This document shows positions 1 to 7,831 of a stretch of 64,000 nt of DNA, piece by piece. A program made the position numbers and the translations under genes. The notes under the pieces were generated by a model. It saw only the letters and a program-made list of their open reading frames with translations, did not search any database and had not been told where the DNA came from. The DNA comes from Photobacterium salinisoli. GTDB lineage: Bacteria; Pseudomonadota; Gammaproteobacteria; Enterobacterales; Vibrionaceae. The stretch spans positions 682,001 to 746,000 of the forward strand of contig NZ_QZMS01000011.1 in NCBI RefSeq assembly GCF_003614885.1, read 5' to 3'. Each line of letters begins with the position of its first letter. The first letter of the stretch is position 1.

Positions 1-269
1 TCTACTGATTTCTTCCATTCACTCGGAATATCTATTTCACCATTCACCGACTTAACCTGGTTTGAAAAAAGTAAGCCAGGCGACCGGTTAACTTTTCCTG
101 GTGAATCTGACACTTTAGGTGAATTCTCTTGTTTTACCCGAGCAACAGAAGAGAAATCTTTTATGTTTGCTTTCTTATCTTGATTTTTTTTAGATGCACT
201 ATGAAAAGTTTTTACCATTCTCTCACTCTGCTCTAAGTCAACGTCGTTAAACCTATAACGATAAAGCAT
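1..269 (-). CDS. hypothetical protein, N-terminal part only (runs off the window)
   Basis: An open frame on the minus strand starts at an ATG at 267-269 and stays open for 89 codons to the window edge. It begins MLYRYRFNDVDLEQSERM and is polar and lysine-, serine- and asparagine-rich, with no signal peptide or membrane segment. I do not recognise the family. The Shine-Dalgarno sequence is weak (an AGGA about 20 nt upstream), so an internal ATG 17 codons further on is an alternative start. The AT-rich stretch at 300-560 would hold its promoter. The lack of stops over 269 nt in an otherwise stop-rich region is the main support. Function unknown. Confidence 0.45.
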   Translation of the reverse strand, partial: MLYRYRFNDVDLEQSERMVKTFHSASKKNQDKKANIKDFSSVARVKQENSPKVSDSPGKVNRSPGLLFSNQVKSVNGEIDIPSEWKKSV

Positions 270-454
270 TGATTCTGACAGCAGCAATCCTATTACTCAC
301 CACCTTTCATTACAACTTTTGAAATGTATTTAGATACTGTCATTTTTACTTATCCCATAGTCAAAATCACGCCCCTTAATCAAAAGTTAAATTCTTTGAC
401 TCTGATTCAATATACAAACAATTAATTTAATTTTTCTAAAAGCCATAAAAACAA

Positions 455-486
455 CAAAAAAATAAACGTTAACTAAAGTTAACGTC
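455..486 (-). terminator. probable rho-independent terminator of the GyrI-like gene
   Basis: A perfect 8-bp inverted repeat, ACGTTAAC-TAAA-GTTAACGT, lies at 466-485. On the minus strand it is followed by a T-rich run (TTATTTTTTT). It sits about 90 nt past the stop codon of the minus-strand gene ending at 577. The stem is AT-rich, so termination may be only moderate. The rest of 270-576 is AT-rich with no gene that I can see. Confidence 0.5.
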
Positions 487-576
487 TAAAACTTTCACAA
501 AATGAATATTATTTGTTAACAATAGACAGTGTTCAAACAATGTAATCACTGTTTGATATAGACTGACAATCAGGGA

Positions 577-1056
577 CTATGAAAGCGTAGTATCGGTCTG
601 AATGCCAAACTGAATTTCTACAACATTCTTGTCTGAATCCGGCCCGCACCAGTTGTGGTAAACCTCGCGGCTTTCACCGGTCAGTCTGCACTGTTCGTCT
701 TTCATTTCCAGTAACAGTGGCTGGTAACCTTTGACAAATAAATCATCCAGCGGACCTTCAAAAACGCAGGTAGCGCAATGCAAATCAGGTAAATACTTCG
801 CCTCAATGTCGCCTTTCAGAAATTCGTCACACTCGCCAGCGACAGGCAGGCAGAAATCCATATCAAATTCGGTCTGGTCGTCCTGAGGGAAATGATAGGC
901 AATGAAATGCCACGGTCCTGTGACAGACAAATTTGATCGATCAATAAGATCCTGAATCTGCCTGCTGCAATCAACGCTGGCAGGGCCAACATCGGAAATA
1001 TACAAACGCTTTCTGATAAACAAAACCTGACCGGGGGAAGTGTGTTTAATCTGCAT
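577..1056 (-). CDS. GyrI-like small-molecule-binding domain protein
   Basis: This 159-residue cytosolic protein resembles the free-standing GyrI/SbmC-like effector-binding fold (AraC_E_bind, also the C-terminal domain of Rob and BmrR). Family features seen are a central GPWHFIAYH strand (about residues 47-55), the paired acidic strands around DFCLPVAGECDEF, and a TCVFEGPLDD turn followed by a helix with a conserved YQPLLLEM-like segment. No DNA-binding helix-turn-helix precedes it. Members bind amphipathic or cationic compounds, and some protect DNA gyrase. The start is supported by AAGGA 8 nt upstream of the ATG. It stands alone between two long non-coding stretches, with a hairpin terminator downstream. 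The ligand cannot be inferred. Confidence 0.7.
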   Translation of the reverse strand: MQIKHTSPGQVLFIRKRLYISDVGPASVDCSRQIQDLIDRSNLSVTGPWHFIAYHFPQDDQTEFDMDFCLPVAGECDEFLKGDIEAKYLPDLHCATCVFEGPLDDLFVKGYQPLLLEMKDEQCRLTGESREVYHNWCGPDSDKNVVEIQFGIQTDTTLS

Positions 1057-1591
1057 ACTGTTGTCCTTTTTCGTACCTGAAAATTCCGCAAGAGTATTTC
1101 AGTGTTGCCCCAGGCTGGCAAAGACCAGAGAAAGGGAGTGGAAGGATCGTCACAATATGCACTTAAGTGCGCTTTGTGAGGTAACGTATGCAGATTTTTC
1201 AAATCTCTGAATTCATCGGTATAGGTATTGCGGTTCACCTCGATAAGTGATTTTACTTACTTAACGCGGTGTCCAACAGTATTGGATCAGATCCAGAAAA
1301 CGCTGTTTTCTCGCCAAATGCCCGCGACAGATATACTGATTATGACAATGGCCGTGACAGTAAATATGCTTCCCAGAAAAATAGATGGACACAGGAAGAC
1401 GGTTTACAGGCATCAGGAAGGTGATACTCTAAACCTGTTGCGGGTGAAAAATATAATGGGAAAATAACCGCAGTTTTTCATAAACCTGCCAGAGCAGCAT
1501 CGGAGAAAATTTAGTTTTCCTGGTTGGCTTTTGAGGGAGAAAATGCCCAGAAAAACTTCTTCCTTTAGTAACTTTCATTGAGAGAATCAAA
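1057..1591. other. gene-poor stretch, possible degraded coding remnant
   Basis: About 530 bp without a convincing gene. On the plus strand a stop-free stretch around 1255-1420 encodes a polar peptide (fragments such as NAVFSPNARDRYTDYDN) with no start or Shine-Dalgarno, so it may be the tail of a decayed gene or chance. The last 60 bp hold the GAGAG Shine-Dalgarno of the next gene. Confidence 0.3.
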
Positions 1592-2263
1592 TTGAAAAAT
1601 AATAGCAAGCACTCCCTAGTTTTGTTCGCTTGGTTTGGGTTGGCTTTTTCCTCTGCCACTCTGGCTTTGGAGGAACCGCTTCATCCGAAAATACAGAAAA
1701 TTACAGAACAGCAATTTCTGCAGTTTACTCAAGAAGCCCCGGTATATCAGCAGCCAGCACTTGAGATGATCACCAGTTATCAGGAAGCGAAGGAACGGCT
1801 GGGGGAGCGGTTTACCTCCAATGACAAGGTGGAAATCAGAAATGATCAGGGAAAAATCTTGTTTCAGCTCATCAATCATCAGGGTGATGACTGCGGTTTT
1901 AAAGCTTATTTCCCCGCTGATAATGTTATCGGGCTTGAATGTATTGTTGACGCTGACTATTTCCTGTCACTGAAAACGGGTGAATCTGTGGAAGGAAACC
2001 CTGAAAGTGCGGTCTACTCTCCCGATAGGCAATTTAGACTGATTACCCATTACAATGGGCAGGAAATCGGTCGTTTTATTCAGCAGAAAGTGAATAACAC
2101 TTGGTTTTTTGTTTACGGAAACGACCCTGATGAATATCAAATCCTGTTTTCTGTACAAAACATTACATGGTTGAATAACAAAAAGTTTGTTTTTAAAAGC
2201 CAGGATAAGTGGTCAGTTCCCGCAGAACAACCGGAGTATCAGTACTATCTTGGTGCATTTTAG
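1592..2263 (+). CDS. hypothetical exported protein
   Basis: A 223-residue protein with a typical Sec signal peptide: a lysine-rich start, a hydrophobic core around LVLFAWFGLAF, and a likely cleavage after the ATLA motif near residue 25. The mature part is acidic and aromatic (repeated Q, Y and F), without cysteine pairs beyond DDCGFKAYF and GLECIVD, which could form a disulfide. I do not recognise a family. The start is TTG with GAGAG 7 nt upstream; no ATG fits the signal peptide. It points away from the CDI debris downstream and is probably monocistronic. Location is most likely periplasmic. Confidence 0.65.
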   Translation: MKNNSKHSLVLFAWFGLAFSSATLALEEPLHPKIQKITEQQFLQFTQEAPVYQQPALEMITSYQEAKERLGERFTSNDKVEIRNDQGKILFQLINHQGDDCGFKAYFPADNVIGLECIVDADYFLSLKTGESVEGNPESAVYSPDRQFRLITHYNGQEIGRFIQQKVNNTWFFVYGNDPDEYQILFSVQNITWLNNKKFVFKSQDKWSVPAEQPEYQYYLGAF

Positions 2264-2334
2264 ACACAATGTTTAGATTTATCGCTGACCCGTATGTTTT
2301 TGTTGAAAACAATGTGTCCGTCAATCGAATAGCT

Positions 2335-2387
2335 GAGGCTGTTCATAGATCTGTAACTAAGGCTGACACAGAACTATGAACAGCCTC
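2335..2387. mobile_element. 53-bp IS256-type end-to-end scar (MITE-like)
   Basis: Two near-perfect terminal inverted repeats (GAGGCTGTTCATAGATCTGT at the left and the reverse complement of GAGGCTGTTCATAGTTCTGT at the right, 19 of 20 identical) face each other with only about 13 bp between them. The same right end follows transposase C-terminal fragments at 5495-5650 and 7742-7819, identifying it as an IS256/mutator terminus. No clear flanking target duplication is visible. It is either an internal deletion derivative or a miniature element. Confidence 0.65.
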
Positions 2388-2421
2388 ACATAGAACAATA
2401 AACAACCTTAACTATCCTCCA

Positions 2422-2674
2422 TTAACTCCAATTACATAATAACTTTTCAATCATTTTTTCAGCCTCTGTAAATGGAGTATATGAACCTTATTTCTTTCTA
2501 TAAGCCATTATTTTTTGATGAATTCCCCGAATAGGAACTGTTTGGCGCACTCTAGCATGACTAATAGTAGACATCAGTTCATTTTTTTCATTTTCATGTA
2601 ATACAATTTTTTTCAATAAGCTCCTCCAAATCATCTAGATCTTTACCACAAGAATCATCACCTGCATCATCCAT
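2422..2674 (-). pseudogene. broken second copy of the 84-residue orphan immunity gene
   Basis: The translated sequence is close to that of the intact gene at 6258-6512. Matching blocks include GDD.CGK.LDDLE.LIE, ENEKNELMS and RVRQTVPIRGIHQKIM. It carries one extra A in a poly-A run near codon 23 (frameshift) and a premature TAA after AYRKK, and then resumes as TEAEKMIEKLLCNWS. Like the intact copy it lies just downstream of a toxin-tail remnant. It is a decayed duplicate of an orphan CDI immunity gene. Confidence 0.75.
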
Positions 2675-2684
2675 ATATTTATTC

Positions 2685-2831
2685 CTATGGAAAAACTACC
2701 GAATTATCATATTTTAGCACTTTACCATCAGAATGAAGATATACATCACCACCTTTTCCAAATTCAAGATATGCTTCTTTTATAGGTTCATGGGTACTCG
2801 ATCTATCATTAATATTAATTAAAATTCGAGA
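2685..2831 (-). pseudogene. remnant of a CDI toxin C-terminal tail
   Basis: About 45 codons on the minus strand are open up to a TAG at 2685-2687, ending with LEFGKGGDVYLHSDGKVLKY and a short tail. It begins directly after the stop of the SMI1-family immunity gene and ends 10 nt before the start of the broken immunity gene, the usual toxin-tail/immunity arrangement. A related but more decayed tail precedes the second copy of the immunity gene (6513-6700). The toxin class is not recognisable. Confidence 0.55.
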
Positions 2832-3290
2832 CTAATCAGCATAGAGAGACTCTATAAACAGCTCAAAATTATCAGCAACAGGACAAATAAGCATTTTATT
2901 GTTTTCATCAGTAGAATCATGAAGCATTACAATCACAGGCGGATTGTTTGAATTTGGATTTCCTCGGTAATCGAAACAAATATAATCCCCATTTGCAGCA
3001 CCTCCGATAACAACAATATGCTCATAGCAATATGAGCCCTCTTGCTGGAATTCTTCTATATCTTCGTATTCATTGACAGATTCACCATAACCGAAAAAAC
3101 TTACATCACGAGAATCCAATTCACCATTACAATTAAAATCAAAACATTCACTTGATGGTCTAAGAGCATTATGTTTCGATATCAAATATTTGTATTCAGA
3201 TGGAAACTCATAGCCTATTTTATTTTCGAAACGCTCTATTTCGCTGATATCAACAATGCCAGAGTCCCGATAAACACTTATTTTTTTCAT
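2832..3290 (-). CDS. SMI1/KNR4-family immunity protein (cognate to the WHH-nuclease orphan toxin)
   Basis: This 152-residue protein has the SMI1/KNR4 (SUKH) fold signature. There is an N-terminal helix with IERFENKIGYEFPSEYKYLI (residues about 18-37) where family members have the E..E..LG..LP..Y...L pattern, and central strands with GGAANGDYICFDYRGNP, matching the family's G..GGGD.Y..D segment. SUKH proteins are standard immunity partners of nuclease toxins in polymorphic and contact-dependent systems. It starts 4 nt after the stop of the upstream orphan cdiA-CT gene, so the two form a toxin-immunity pair. It should act in the cytosol by binding the WHH nuclease domain. Base composition is AT-rich compared with the cdiA core. 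Confidence 0.85.
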   Translation of the reverse strand: MKKISVYRDSGIVDISEIERFENKIGYEFPSEYKYLISKHNALRPSSECFDFNCNGELDSRDVSFFGYGESVNEYEDIEEFQQEGSYCYEHIVVIGGAANGDYICFDYRGNPNSNNPPVIVMLHDSTDENNKMLICPVADNFELFIESLYAD

Positions 3291-3294
3291 ATTC

Positions 3295-5277
3295 TTATCT
3301 ACCTTTACTTAATGCACTTTGACCAATATGTTTAACAGCATCATGTACTTTGGTGGGAACAAGCTGCATATTTCCTGAATCACCATTATGATGCCAAGTA
3401 AATCCAGTTACCTTTCGCTCTAGATTTTGAATATCTTGCAATTGAATATCTGTAAATAGACTAGAATCAATGCGTCCACTATTAATTGCATCTCGCAGGT
3501 TTTCAGTAGCTCGTTTCATTTGTGTATTATAACTAACAGAATGATCAATACTGGTAGTGTATTTCGCATGATCATCAAAAATTGGCAAGTCACGCCCATT
3601 GTATGGGATATTTGCTACTGATAATTGACCTGTCACGGGATCATTATACTGTACACGAACTGCTTTGCCACCATCAGTACCTCGGATAACCTCAATACCT
3701 CTGTTTAAATTGGAGTTTACAGTTTGTATCGGATTCTTCGGATTCGTTGTTGATGTAACGTTATCCGCTCCATACATAGCTTCTAAATCTGCTCTTGTGC
3801 TATTCGGGTTATAAGGCCCAGCGTACTCATCACGCGTACCTGCATCAACCTGTCCCTGAATCGAGCTCGAAGTCGATGTATGCTTTGGCAACTTCGGCTG
3901 CTTTATCTTGCCGCTTTTACCATCGATAACAGCCGCTGCGACGCCACCTAGCGCCAGAATGACTCCAGCTTGTTCCGGTGTCAGACCTTGTCTTTCCAAC
4001 CAGGCCATTCTGTCAAAAGTCTGGTGATTGTAAACTAGCTGCTCTGCATCGGATATCCGGTCTTGCTCTGTGTACTGGTATAAATCTTCGTAGGTTTCCC
4101 ACTTAACTGCCGGATAAGTATCCCCTTGGGTTAAAACCTTGTCGCTGTAATTCGCAAGAACTGCCTGAGCATCCTGATGATTCGCACCTTCATCCTCCAG
4201 CGCCCGGTAATACTCATACTCATCACTCCCAAAAGCAAACTCTGCCGAACACTTGATCATCGCGCAGGCGGCGCTCAGCAGTTCCCGTTGTTTCGCCGGA
4301 TCATCCCCGGCCAGTTTGTTCAGGGCATGCTGCTCTTTTTCATTCGGCAAGCGGAAATCCATCTGTCCGCTTTGCCTGTCGTGGTCAAAACGGCTTTGGT
4401 TTTGCGAAATCAGCTCGCTGCCCTGGGTGCCGTTCTGGGTATTCCAGCCGCCAAACTCGCCATGACCGGCATTGCTGTAGTTGAAGCTCAGGTAATCTTC
4501 TGTGGCTTCTCCCATCACTTCGGCATACTGCTCGCGGTTCTGTTCGTAAGTCTCACCGTCACCCTGATGCCCGCGCTGCGCGTCTATATGGTGCTGGGTT
4601 TCGTGGCCGACTGTGTTAACCGCATCTTCAAGGCGATAGTGTTCACTATCGTTGATGTACAGGGTACCGTTGGCGTAAGCCCCTCTGGTGGCTTGGTCGC
4701 CATAGGTTTCAACCACGGCCAGCAGGGCTTCTGCCGGGGTGATGCCCAGTTCATCTGAGATGTATCCCGACAACGCGCCGTAGGCGGCCTGCTTTTGCGC
4801 CGGGGTAGCGTGGCTGTCGTTCAGCACAGCGACCAGTGCCGCATTCTCTGGCCCGGTGACAAAGTTTTTGGTGGCGGTGAAGAATTTCTGCTTGTTGTCC
4901 TGATGGGCAAAGAAATTCTCTACGCCGTTTTCGGCATCACCCAGCAGGCCGATGCTTTCTTTCTGTGCCGCATCCATGACGGCATCAACAAAGATGCCAT
5001 TCCGCTTCACATCCTCGGCAATGTTATTGCGGCCTTCTTCCGTCAGCAGGCGGTGGTCGAGGGTGACATCCACATTGCCCTGCTGGCGGTCGGCTTCGAA
5101 CAGATCCCGGCTGGTAGTACTGGTATCGCGGTTCAGCGCCGTGAGGTCGCTGTCATCGCTCAGGGTGATCTCGCCCTGCCCCAAGGTTGCGAGGGTCTTG
5201 TCTTTGCTGTAGGACGAGGTGTTGGTGTACTTCAGGTTGCTGCTGTTATAGGTGGAATCGATCCCCCCTTGCTGCAC
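3295..5277 (-). CDS. orphan CdiA C-terminal region with WHH (HNH-type) nuclease toxin
   Basis: A 660-codon frame homologous to the C-terminal part of the neighbouring CdiA but without signal peptide, TPS or adhesin repeats. Residues 1-100 are nearly identical to CdiA. Next comes a pretoxin domain with a zinc-protease-like motif HETQHH (about residue 224), then a proline- and lysine-rich hinge with a hydrophobic segment (about 440-455). The toxin tail ends with TWHHNGDSGNMQLVP and VHDAVKHIG, the WHH variant of HNH/Endonuclease VII nucleases. Homology to CdiA continues upstream as far as an in-frame TAA at 5488-5490, so the GTG at 5275-5277 is only a formal start. Without a secretion domain it is a silent cassette that would need recombination into cdiA. 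Its cognate immunity gene follows immediately. Confidence 0.75.
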   Translation of the reverse strand: MQQGGIDSTYNSSNLKYTNTSSYSKDKTLATLGQGEITLSDDSDLTALNRDTSTTSRDLFEADRQQGNVDVTLDHRLLTEEGRNNIAEDVKRNGIFVDAVMDAAQKESIGLLGDAENGVENFFAHQDNKQKFFTATKNFVTGPENAALVAVLNDSHATPAQKQAAYGALSGYISDELGITPAEALLAVVETYGDQATRGAYANGTLYINDSEHYRLEDAVNTVGHETQHHIDAQRGHQGDGETYEQNREQYAEVMGEATEDYLSFNYSNAGHGEFGGWNTQNGTQGSELISQNQSRFDHDRQSGQMDFRLPNEKEQHALNKLAGDDPAKQRELLSAACAMIKCSAEFAFGSDEYEYYRALEDEGANHQDAQAVLANYSDKVLTQGDTYPAVKWETYEDLYQYTEQDRISDAEQLVYNHQTFDRMAWLERQGLTPEQAGVILALGGVAAAVIDGKSGKIKQPKLPKHTSTSSSIQGQVDAGTRDEYAGPYNPNSTRADLEAMYGADNVTSTTNPKNPIQTVNSNLNRGIEVIRGTDGGKAVRVQYNDPVTGQLSVANIPYNGRDLPIFDDHAKYTTSIDHSVSYNTQMKRATENLRDAINSGRIDSSLFTDIQLQDIQNLERKVTGFTWHHNGDSGNMQLVPTKVHDAVKHIGQSALSKGR

Positions 5278-5490
5278 CCCGACACTGGTGGTGAGGCCTG
5301 CCGACTGAACCTGACGGTAGTCGGTGTTATTGAGATCGCTGAAGCTCAGGCTGCCGGTGTTGAGCGTCAGGTTGCCGAGGTCGTTGCCGTTTTCATCGAC
5401 AGTGGCAATGAGCGCGCCGGTAATGTCGGTGTTCCCGGCGACTTTGATATCCGCCGTACCGCCCGAGGTGAGCGTGGTGAGCTGAGTTTA
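4999..5490 (-). repeat. 492-bp direct repeat, copy 1 (orphan cdiA-CT)
   Basis: This stretch matches 11801-12291 inside cdiA in the same orientation, with only scattered substitutions by eye and no obvious indel. It covers the conserved FHA-end/pretoxin junction (protein motifs GQGEITLSDDSDLTALN and RLLTEEGRNNIAEDVKRN). It ends abruptly at the IS256 remnant at about 5495. Its sharp edges match a module boundary. Confidence 0.9.
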
Positions 5491-5494
5491 GGTT

Positions 5495-5650
5495 TTGAGG
5501 GATGCAGGGATGTTGAAGGCTCCGAGAAGTGGACGCATCAGCTACAGAACTAGAATCTGGCGTTATTCCAGTTGAGCATCCGCTTCCCGAACAGAGTCGA
5601 TCAATATGTGGTTCTGTGACTTACGCTGACACAGAACTATGAACACCCTC
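5495..5650 (+). mobile_element. IS256-family transposase 3' end plus right terminal repeat (remnant)
   Basis: On the plus strand the sequence encodes EKWTHQLQN-stop-NLALFQLSIRF, the conserved C-terminus of IS256/mutator transposases (W..P..NW..AL.QL.I.F), with the tryptophan codon changed to TAG. It is followed by a terminal repeat ending ACAGAACTATGAACACCCTC. The rest of the element is missing: it abuts the cdiA repeat at 5490. This insertion probably severed the orphan module from its upstream part. Confidence 0.7.
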
Positions 5651-5664
5651 ACAGCCTCTAACAC

Positions 5665-5907
5665 TCAGTGCACACCTAACTTTCGACAAATCTCATCAAA
5701 GCTCATACTGCTACACTTAATGCAGTAGAAATCATCTTCTGATATTTCTACTTCATCGCTATGCCCCTGAAGCTGGCCAGATATGTAACTAAAATAAAAC
5801 TTATCGCCTTGTTTTCTTACACTCCATCCCGATCCAAAATATTCTTCATCACTAGATGTAGGTGAAGGCGGATACTCAAATTGATTTATATCATAGAACT
5901 TACTCAT
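5665..5907 (-). CDS. small orphan immunity protein (unassigned family)
   Basis: An 80-residue acidic cytosolic protein rich in D, E, S and Y, with segments SGWSVRKQGDKFYFSYISG and FDEICRKLGVH. No family is recognised with confidence. It lies 29 nt downstream of a decayed toxin tail (5937-6250) in the same orientation, the position of a CDI immunity gene, and is itself intact. Immunity function is inferred only from position. Base composition is AT-rich like the other orphan modules. Confidence 0.6.
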   Translation of the reverse strand: MSKFYDINQFEYPPSPTSSDEEYFGSGWSVRKQGDKFYFSYISGQLQGHSDEVEISEDDFYCIKCSSMSFDEICRKLGVH

Positions 5908-5936
5908 ATTAATTTTCTTTATTATTTAAAATTAAT

Positions 5937-6250
5937 TTATTCAACTGGTGGATTATGAGAAAAATCCATAACTGCTTCTGGAACACCACCACTAGTATAA
6001 CCGCCATGAACCCATTGACCTTTAGCCCCACCTTCATTACCTGATGGCATACGAATTTTTTTCATCTCTTACGGTTTAATAAATACAGCCATTGTGTCTC
6101 TATCACCCAGGTAACCCATATCTAAGCCGAGTTTTTTCTATAATTCTCAGATCACCTTTAGACTCAGATAGCACTCTATCAAATTCAGATTTTGGCAGTA
6201 CAAAACCACCATCAGGCCCAAAATAACCATTTTTCGTCGCGCTATAAACA
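5937..6250 (-). pseudogene. decayed CDI toxin C-terminal domain
   Basis: Reading the minus strand gives a continuous protein if one frameshift (near 6125) and one premature TAA (near 6070) are bridged. Segments are GYFGPDGGFVLPKSEFDRVL, then LDMGYLGDRDTMAVFIKP, then KKIRMPSGNEGGAKGQWVHG and YTSGGVPEAVMDF, ending PPVE-stop at 5937-5939. It begins right after the stop of the 84-residue immunity gene and ends just before the 80-residue immunity gene, so it is the toxin half of that module. The RMPSGNEGGA and GGYTSGG motifs look like a conserved polymorphic-toxin tail, but I cannot name the family. Confidence 0.65.
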
Positions 6251-6257
6251 GATCATA

Positions 6258-6512
6258 TTAACTCCAAAAACATAATAATTTTTCAATCATTTTTTCCTCA
6301 GTCGCTGTAAATGGATTATATAAACTATACTTCCTCCTATAATCCATTATTTTTTGATGAATACCTCGAATAGGGACTGTTTGACGAACCCTAGCATCAC
6401 TTATAATAGACATCAGTTCATTTTTTTCATTTTCATGCAATACAATTCTTTCAATTAACCTTTCCAAATCATCTAGATATTTTCCACAAAAATCATCACC
6501 TGAATCACCCAT
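6258..6512 (-). CDS. small orphan immunity protein, intact copy (unassigned family)
   Basis: An 84-residue, mostly helical, charged protein (blocks LDDLERLIERIVLHENEKNE and RGIHQKIMDYRRKYSLY). I do not recognise the family. A second, broken copy lies at 2422-2674, and both copies follow the remains of a toxin tail, which argues for an immunity gene duplicated together with its toxin end. The start ATG is preceded by only a weak purine stretch. The gene is intact while its toxin is destroyed, the pattern expected if immunity is retained under selection. Confidence 0.6.
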   Translation of the reverse strand: MGDSGDDFCGKYLDDLERLIERIVLHENEKNELMSIISDARVRQTVPIRGIHQKIMDYRRKYSLYNPFTATEEKMIEKLLCFWS

Positions 6513-6700
6513 ATTCTTATATCTCTATAAAAACCAAAACTGTTATATTCCATGACTTAACCATCAGTTTGAATATTTACAATATCCTCTTGATAAACTT
6601 CAGAACATCACCCCTACCCCCAGGCATAATCGAATAATATATGAATATTAGATCCATACAACCATTATAATCAACATATATAATTCACTCCAAACAATAA
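6513..6700 (-). pseudogene. very decayed toxin tail upstream of the 84-residue immunity gene
   Basis: Short open pieces with several stops. The last 60 nt before the immunity ATG align by eye with the toxin tail at 2685-2745 (shared TTCA.ACTGATGGT and TTCGG/TTTTGG-TTTT segments on the minus strand). The rest is too degraded to classify. Confidence 0.4.
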
Positions 6701-6913
6701 CTAAATTGAAATATCATTTTCATCCATAATTCTCCTGATTTTTTTAGAGAGTTCCTAAATTTCAGATGCATTGAAGTTTGTATAAGTTGATAATGATTCT
6801 TTTGGAATGTTCAACAATAATCCATAGCCTGAAGCTAAAAGATATCGCAACTCAGATTCGGAAAGCTCAACCATAATTTTTTTCTCTTCGCTTGGCACTT
6901 TTATCGAGCACAT
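6701..6913 (-). pseudogene. small orphan immunity gene interrupted by one TAG
   Basis: The ATG at 6911-6913 opens a frame beginning MCSIKVPSEEKKIMVELSES, runs 52 codons to a TAG at 6755-6757, and then continues in frame for 17 codons to a TAG at 6701-6703. The start overlaps the stop of the preceding toxin-tail remnant in a TAATG arrangement, as expected for a translationally coupled toxin/immunity pair. The family is not recognised. It could also be a functional 52-residue protein. Confidence 0.5.
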
Positions 6914-7112
6914 TAATACCTCCCATTAGGAACTAAATCACAAGCCGGTTGATTTTTAAAACTATTAGTTTGCTTGGAACTTGCTGTTCCAAAAAACTAT
7001 CCCATCCTATTCCATTCGGACCGTAATCTAGCCGAAATGCTTTTGCTCCACATACAAACTTTTAAGCTCACAGAAGCCAAGGTCGATAGCATCAATGAAA
7101 CCTTTTGCTGAA
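6913..7112 (-). pseudogene. decayed toxin tail paired with the 6.8-kb immunity remnant
   Basis: The minus strand encodes LDYGPNGIGWDSF and, after a one-base shift, SSKQTNSFKNQPACDLVPNG ending RY-stop at 6913-6915, where the TAATG overlap with the next start lies. Further upstream another open piece (FIDAIDLGFCELKSLYVEQ) is separated by a stop. It is the third recognisable toxin-end remnant; the toxin class is unknown. Confidence 0.5.
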
Positions 7113-7128
7113 AACGCACTAAGCCGGA

Positions 7129-7218
7129 ATGCTGGAGGCCTCCGAGAAGTGGGCACATTTGGTACAAAACTGGAATCTGACTTTATCCCAGCGGAGTATC
7201 CACTTCTCGTGCAGGGTC
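7129..7218 (+). mobile_element. IS256-family transposase C-terminal scrap
   Basis: The plus strand encodes LEASEKWAHLVQNWNLTLSQ followed by RSIHF, the conserved C-terminus of IS256/mutator transposases, related to the scrap at 5520-5600. The terminal inverted repeat is absent: the sequence passes directly into the tail of the Imm70 gene region. It is a truncated insertion scar. Confidence 0.6.
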
Positions 7219-7232
7219 ACCAACAATGCCCA

Positions 7233-7649
7233 TCACATTAATACAATCTCTATCAAACCTCCTTCATCTCGCAATTCTTCAAGACATTCTTTTAGTACAC
7301 TAATCAGATCACGACCGGTGCTAGTAACAAAATAGTTTGATAAATCCGTTATATCGCTACTAATATTGCTGCCCCAAGGCGGACTAGCATCTAAATTTTC
7401 AATATCCCAGATCACCTTATTTAGAGATAGATTACGAAACTCAGAGGTAATCACATCTATTTCTTCTAATGCTTGATTTGCATCACCTTGCTCCAGCCTT
7501 CCTTGATAAAGCTTTTTAAGCAAGCATGGAAAGCGTGAGCCCCAACCATTTTTTTCTAGCCTATAGCTAACTGTTGAAAAAAAGGCATGGAACAAATCCT
7601 GCCCTCCAATTTCATCCGTAATACTTCCTAACTTTAAACCTACAGTCAT
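7233..7649 (-). CDS. Imm70-family immunity protein
   Basis: A 138-residue cytosolic protein with features I associate with the Imm70 family: an N-terminal VGLKLGSITDEIG strand-turn, a central KNGWGSRFPCLLKKLYQG segment, and a C-terminal PPWGSNISSDITDLSNYFVT block followed by TGRDLI. It is preceded (TGA 4 nt before its ATG) by the end of a toxin-tail remnant, and its 3' end abuts an IS256 scrap. It is intact while its toxin is gone. It should neutralise an incoming CDI or polymorphic toxin of the matching type. Confidence 0.75.
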   Translation of the reverse strand: MTVGLKLGSITDEIGGQDLFHAFFSTVSYRLEKNGWGSRFPCLLKKLYQGRLEQGDANQALEEIDVITSEFRNLSLNKVIWDIENLDASPPWGSNISSDITDLSNYFVTSTGRDLISVLKECLEELRDEGGLIEIVLM

Positions 7650-7653
7650 GCCA

Positions 7654-7741
7654 TCACCTTATTATATTAATGTCTTCTACTCGTAGAGCTCCATTTGAAA
7701 TTTCTACCATGCGCGCAATCATTTGATTTAACTGTGTATGT
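7654..7741 (-). pseudogene. toxin-tail remnant upstream of the Imm70 gene
   Basis: The last 27 codons of a reading frame on the minus strand (VSHTQLNQMIARMVEISNGA, then a short tail) end with TGA at 7654-7656, just before the Imm70 start. Upstream it is cut by an IS256 right end at 7742. The class is unknown. Confidence 0.5.
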
Positions 7742-7819
7742 GATACTGTCCATTTCCCAAATAGGGTCGATCATATGTGAATCTGTGACTTACCCTGACA
7801 CAAAACTATGAACAGCATC
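7742..7819 (+). mobile_element. IS256-family right-end remnant
   Basis: It matches the right end at 5578-5650: the last codons of the transposase (..HFPNRVD-like), a TGTGACTTACCCTGACAC segment, then the terminal repeat ACAAAACTATGAACAGCATC. Only about 75 bp remain. The insertion truncated the toxin now reduced to 7654-7741. Confidence 0.6.
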
Positions 7820-7831
7820 AAGAGATGGTTC

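Noticed and set aside
1228..1467. 79-codon plus-strand frame after the GyrI-like gene.
   Set aside because: Atypical composition and no ribosome site; the alternative frame in the same stretch looks equally coding-like, so neither is supported.
4795..5553. Long plus-strand open frame opposite the orphan cdiA-CT (and its twin at 11729-12427).
   Set aside because: It is antisense to the repeated cdiA segment, both copies arise from the same repeat, and there is no ribosome site; only its last codons coincide with the IS256 transposase remnant.
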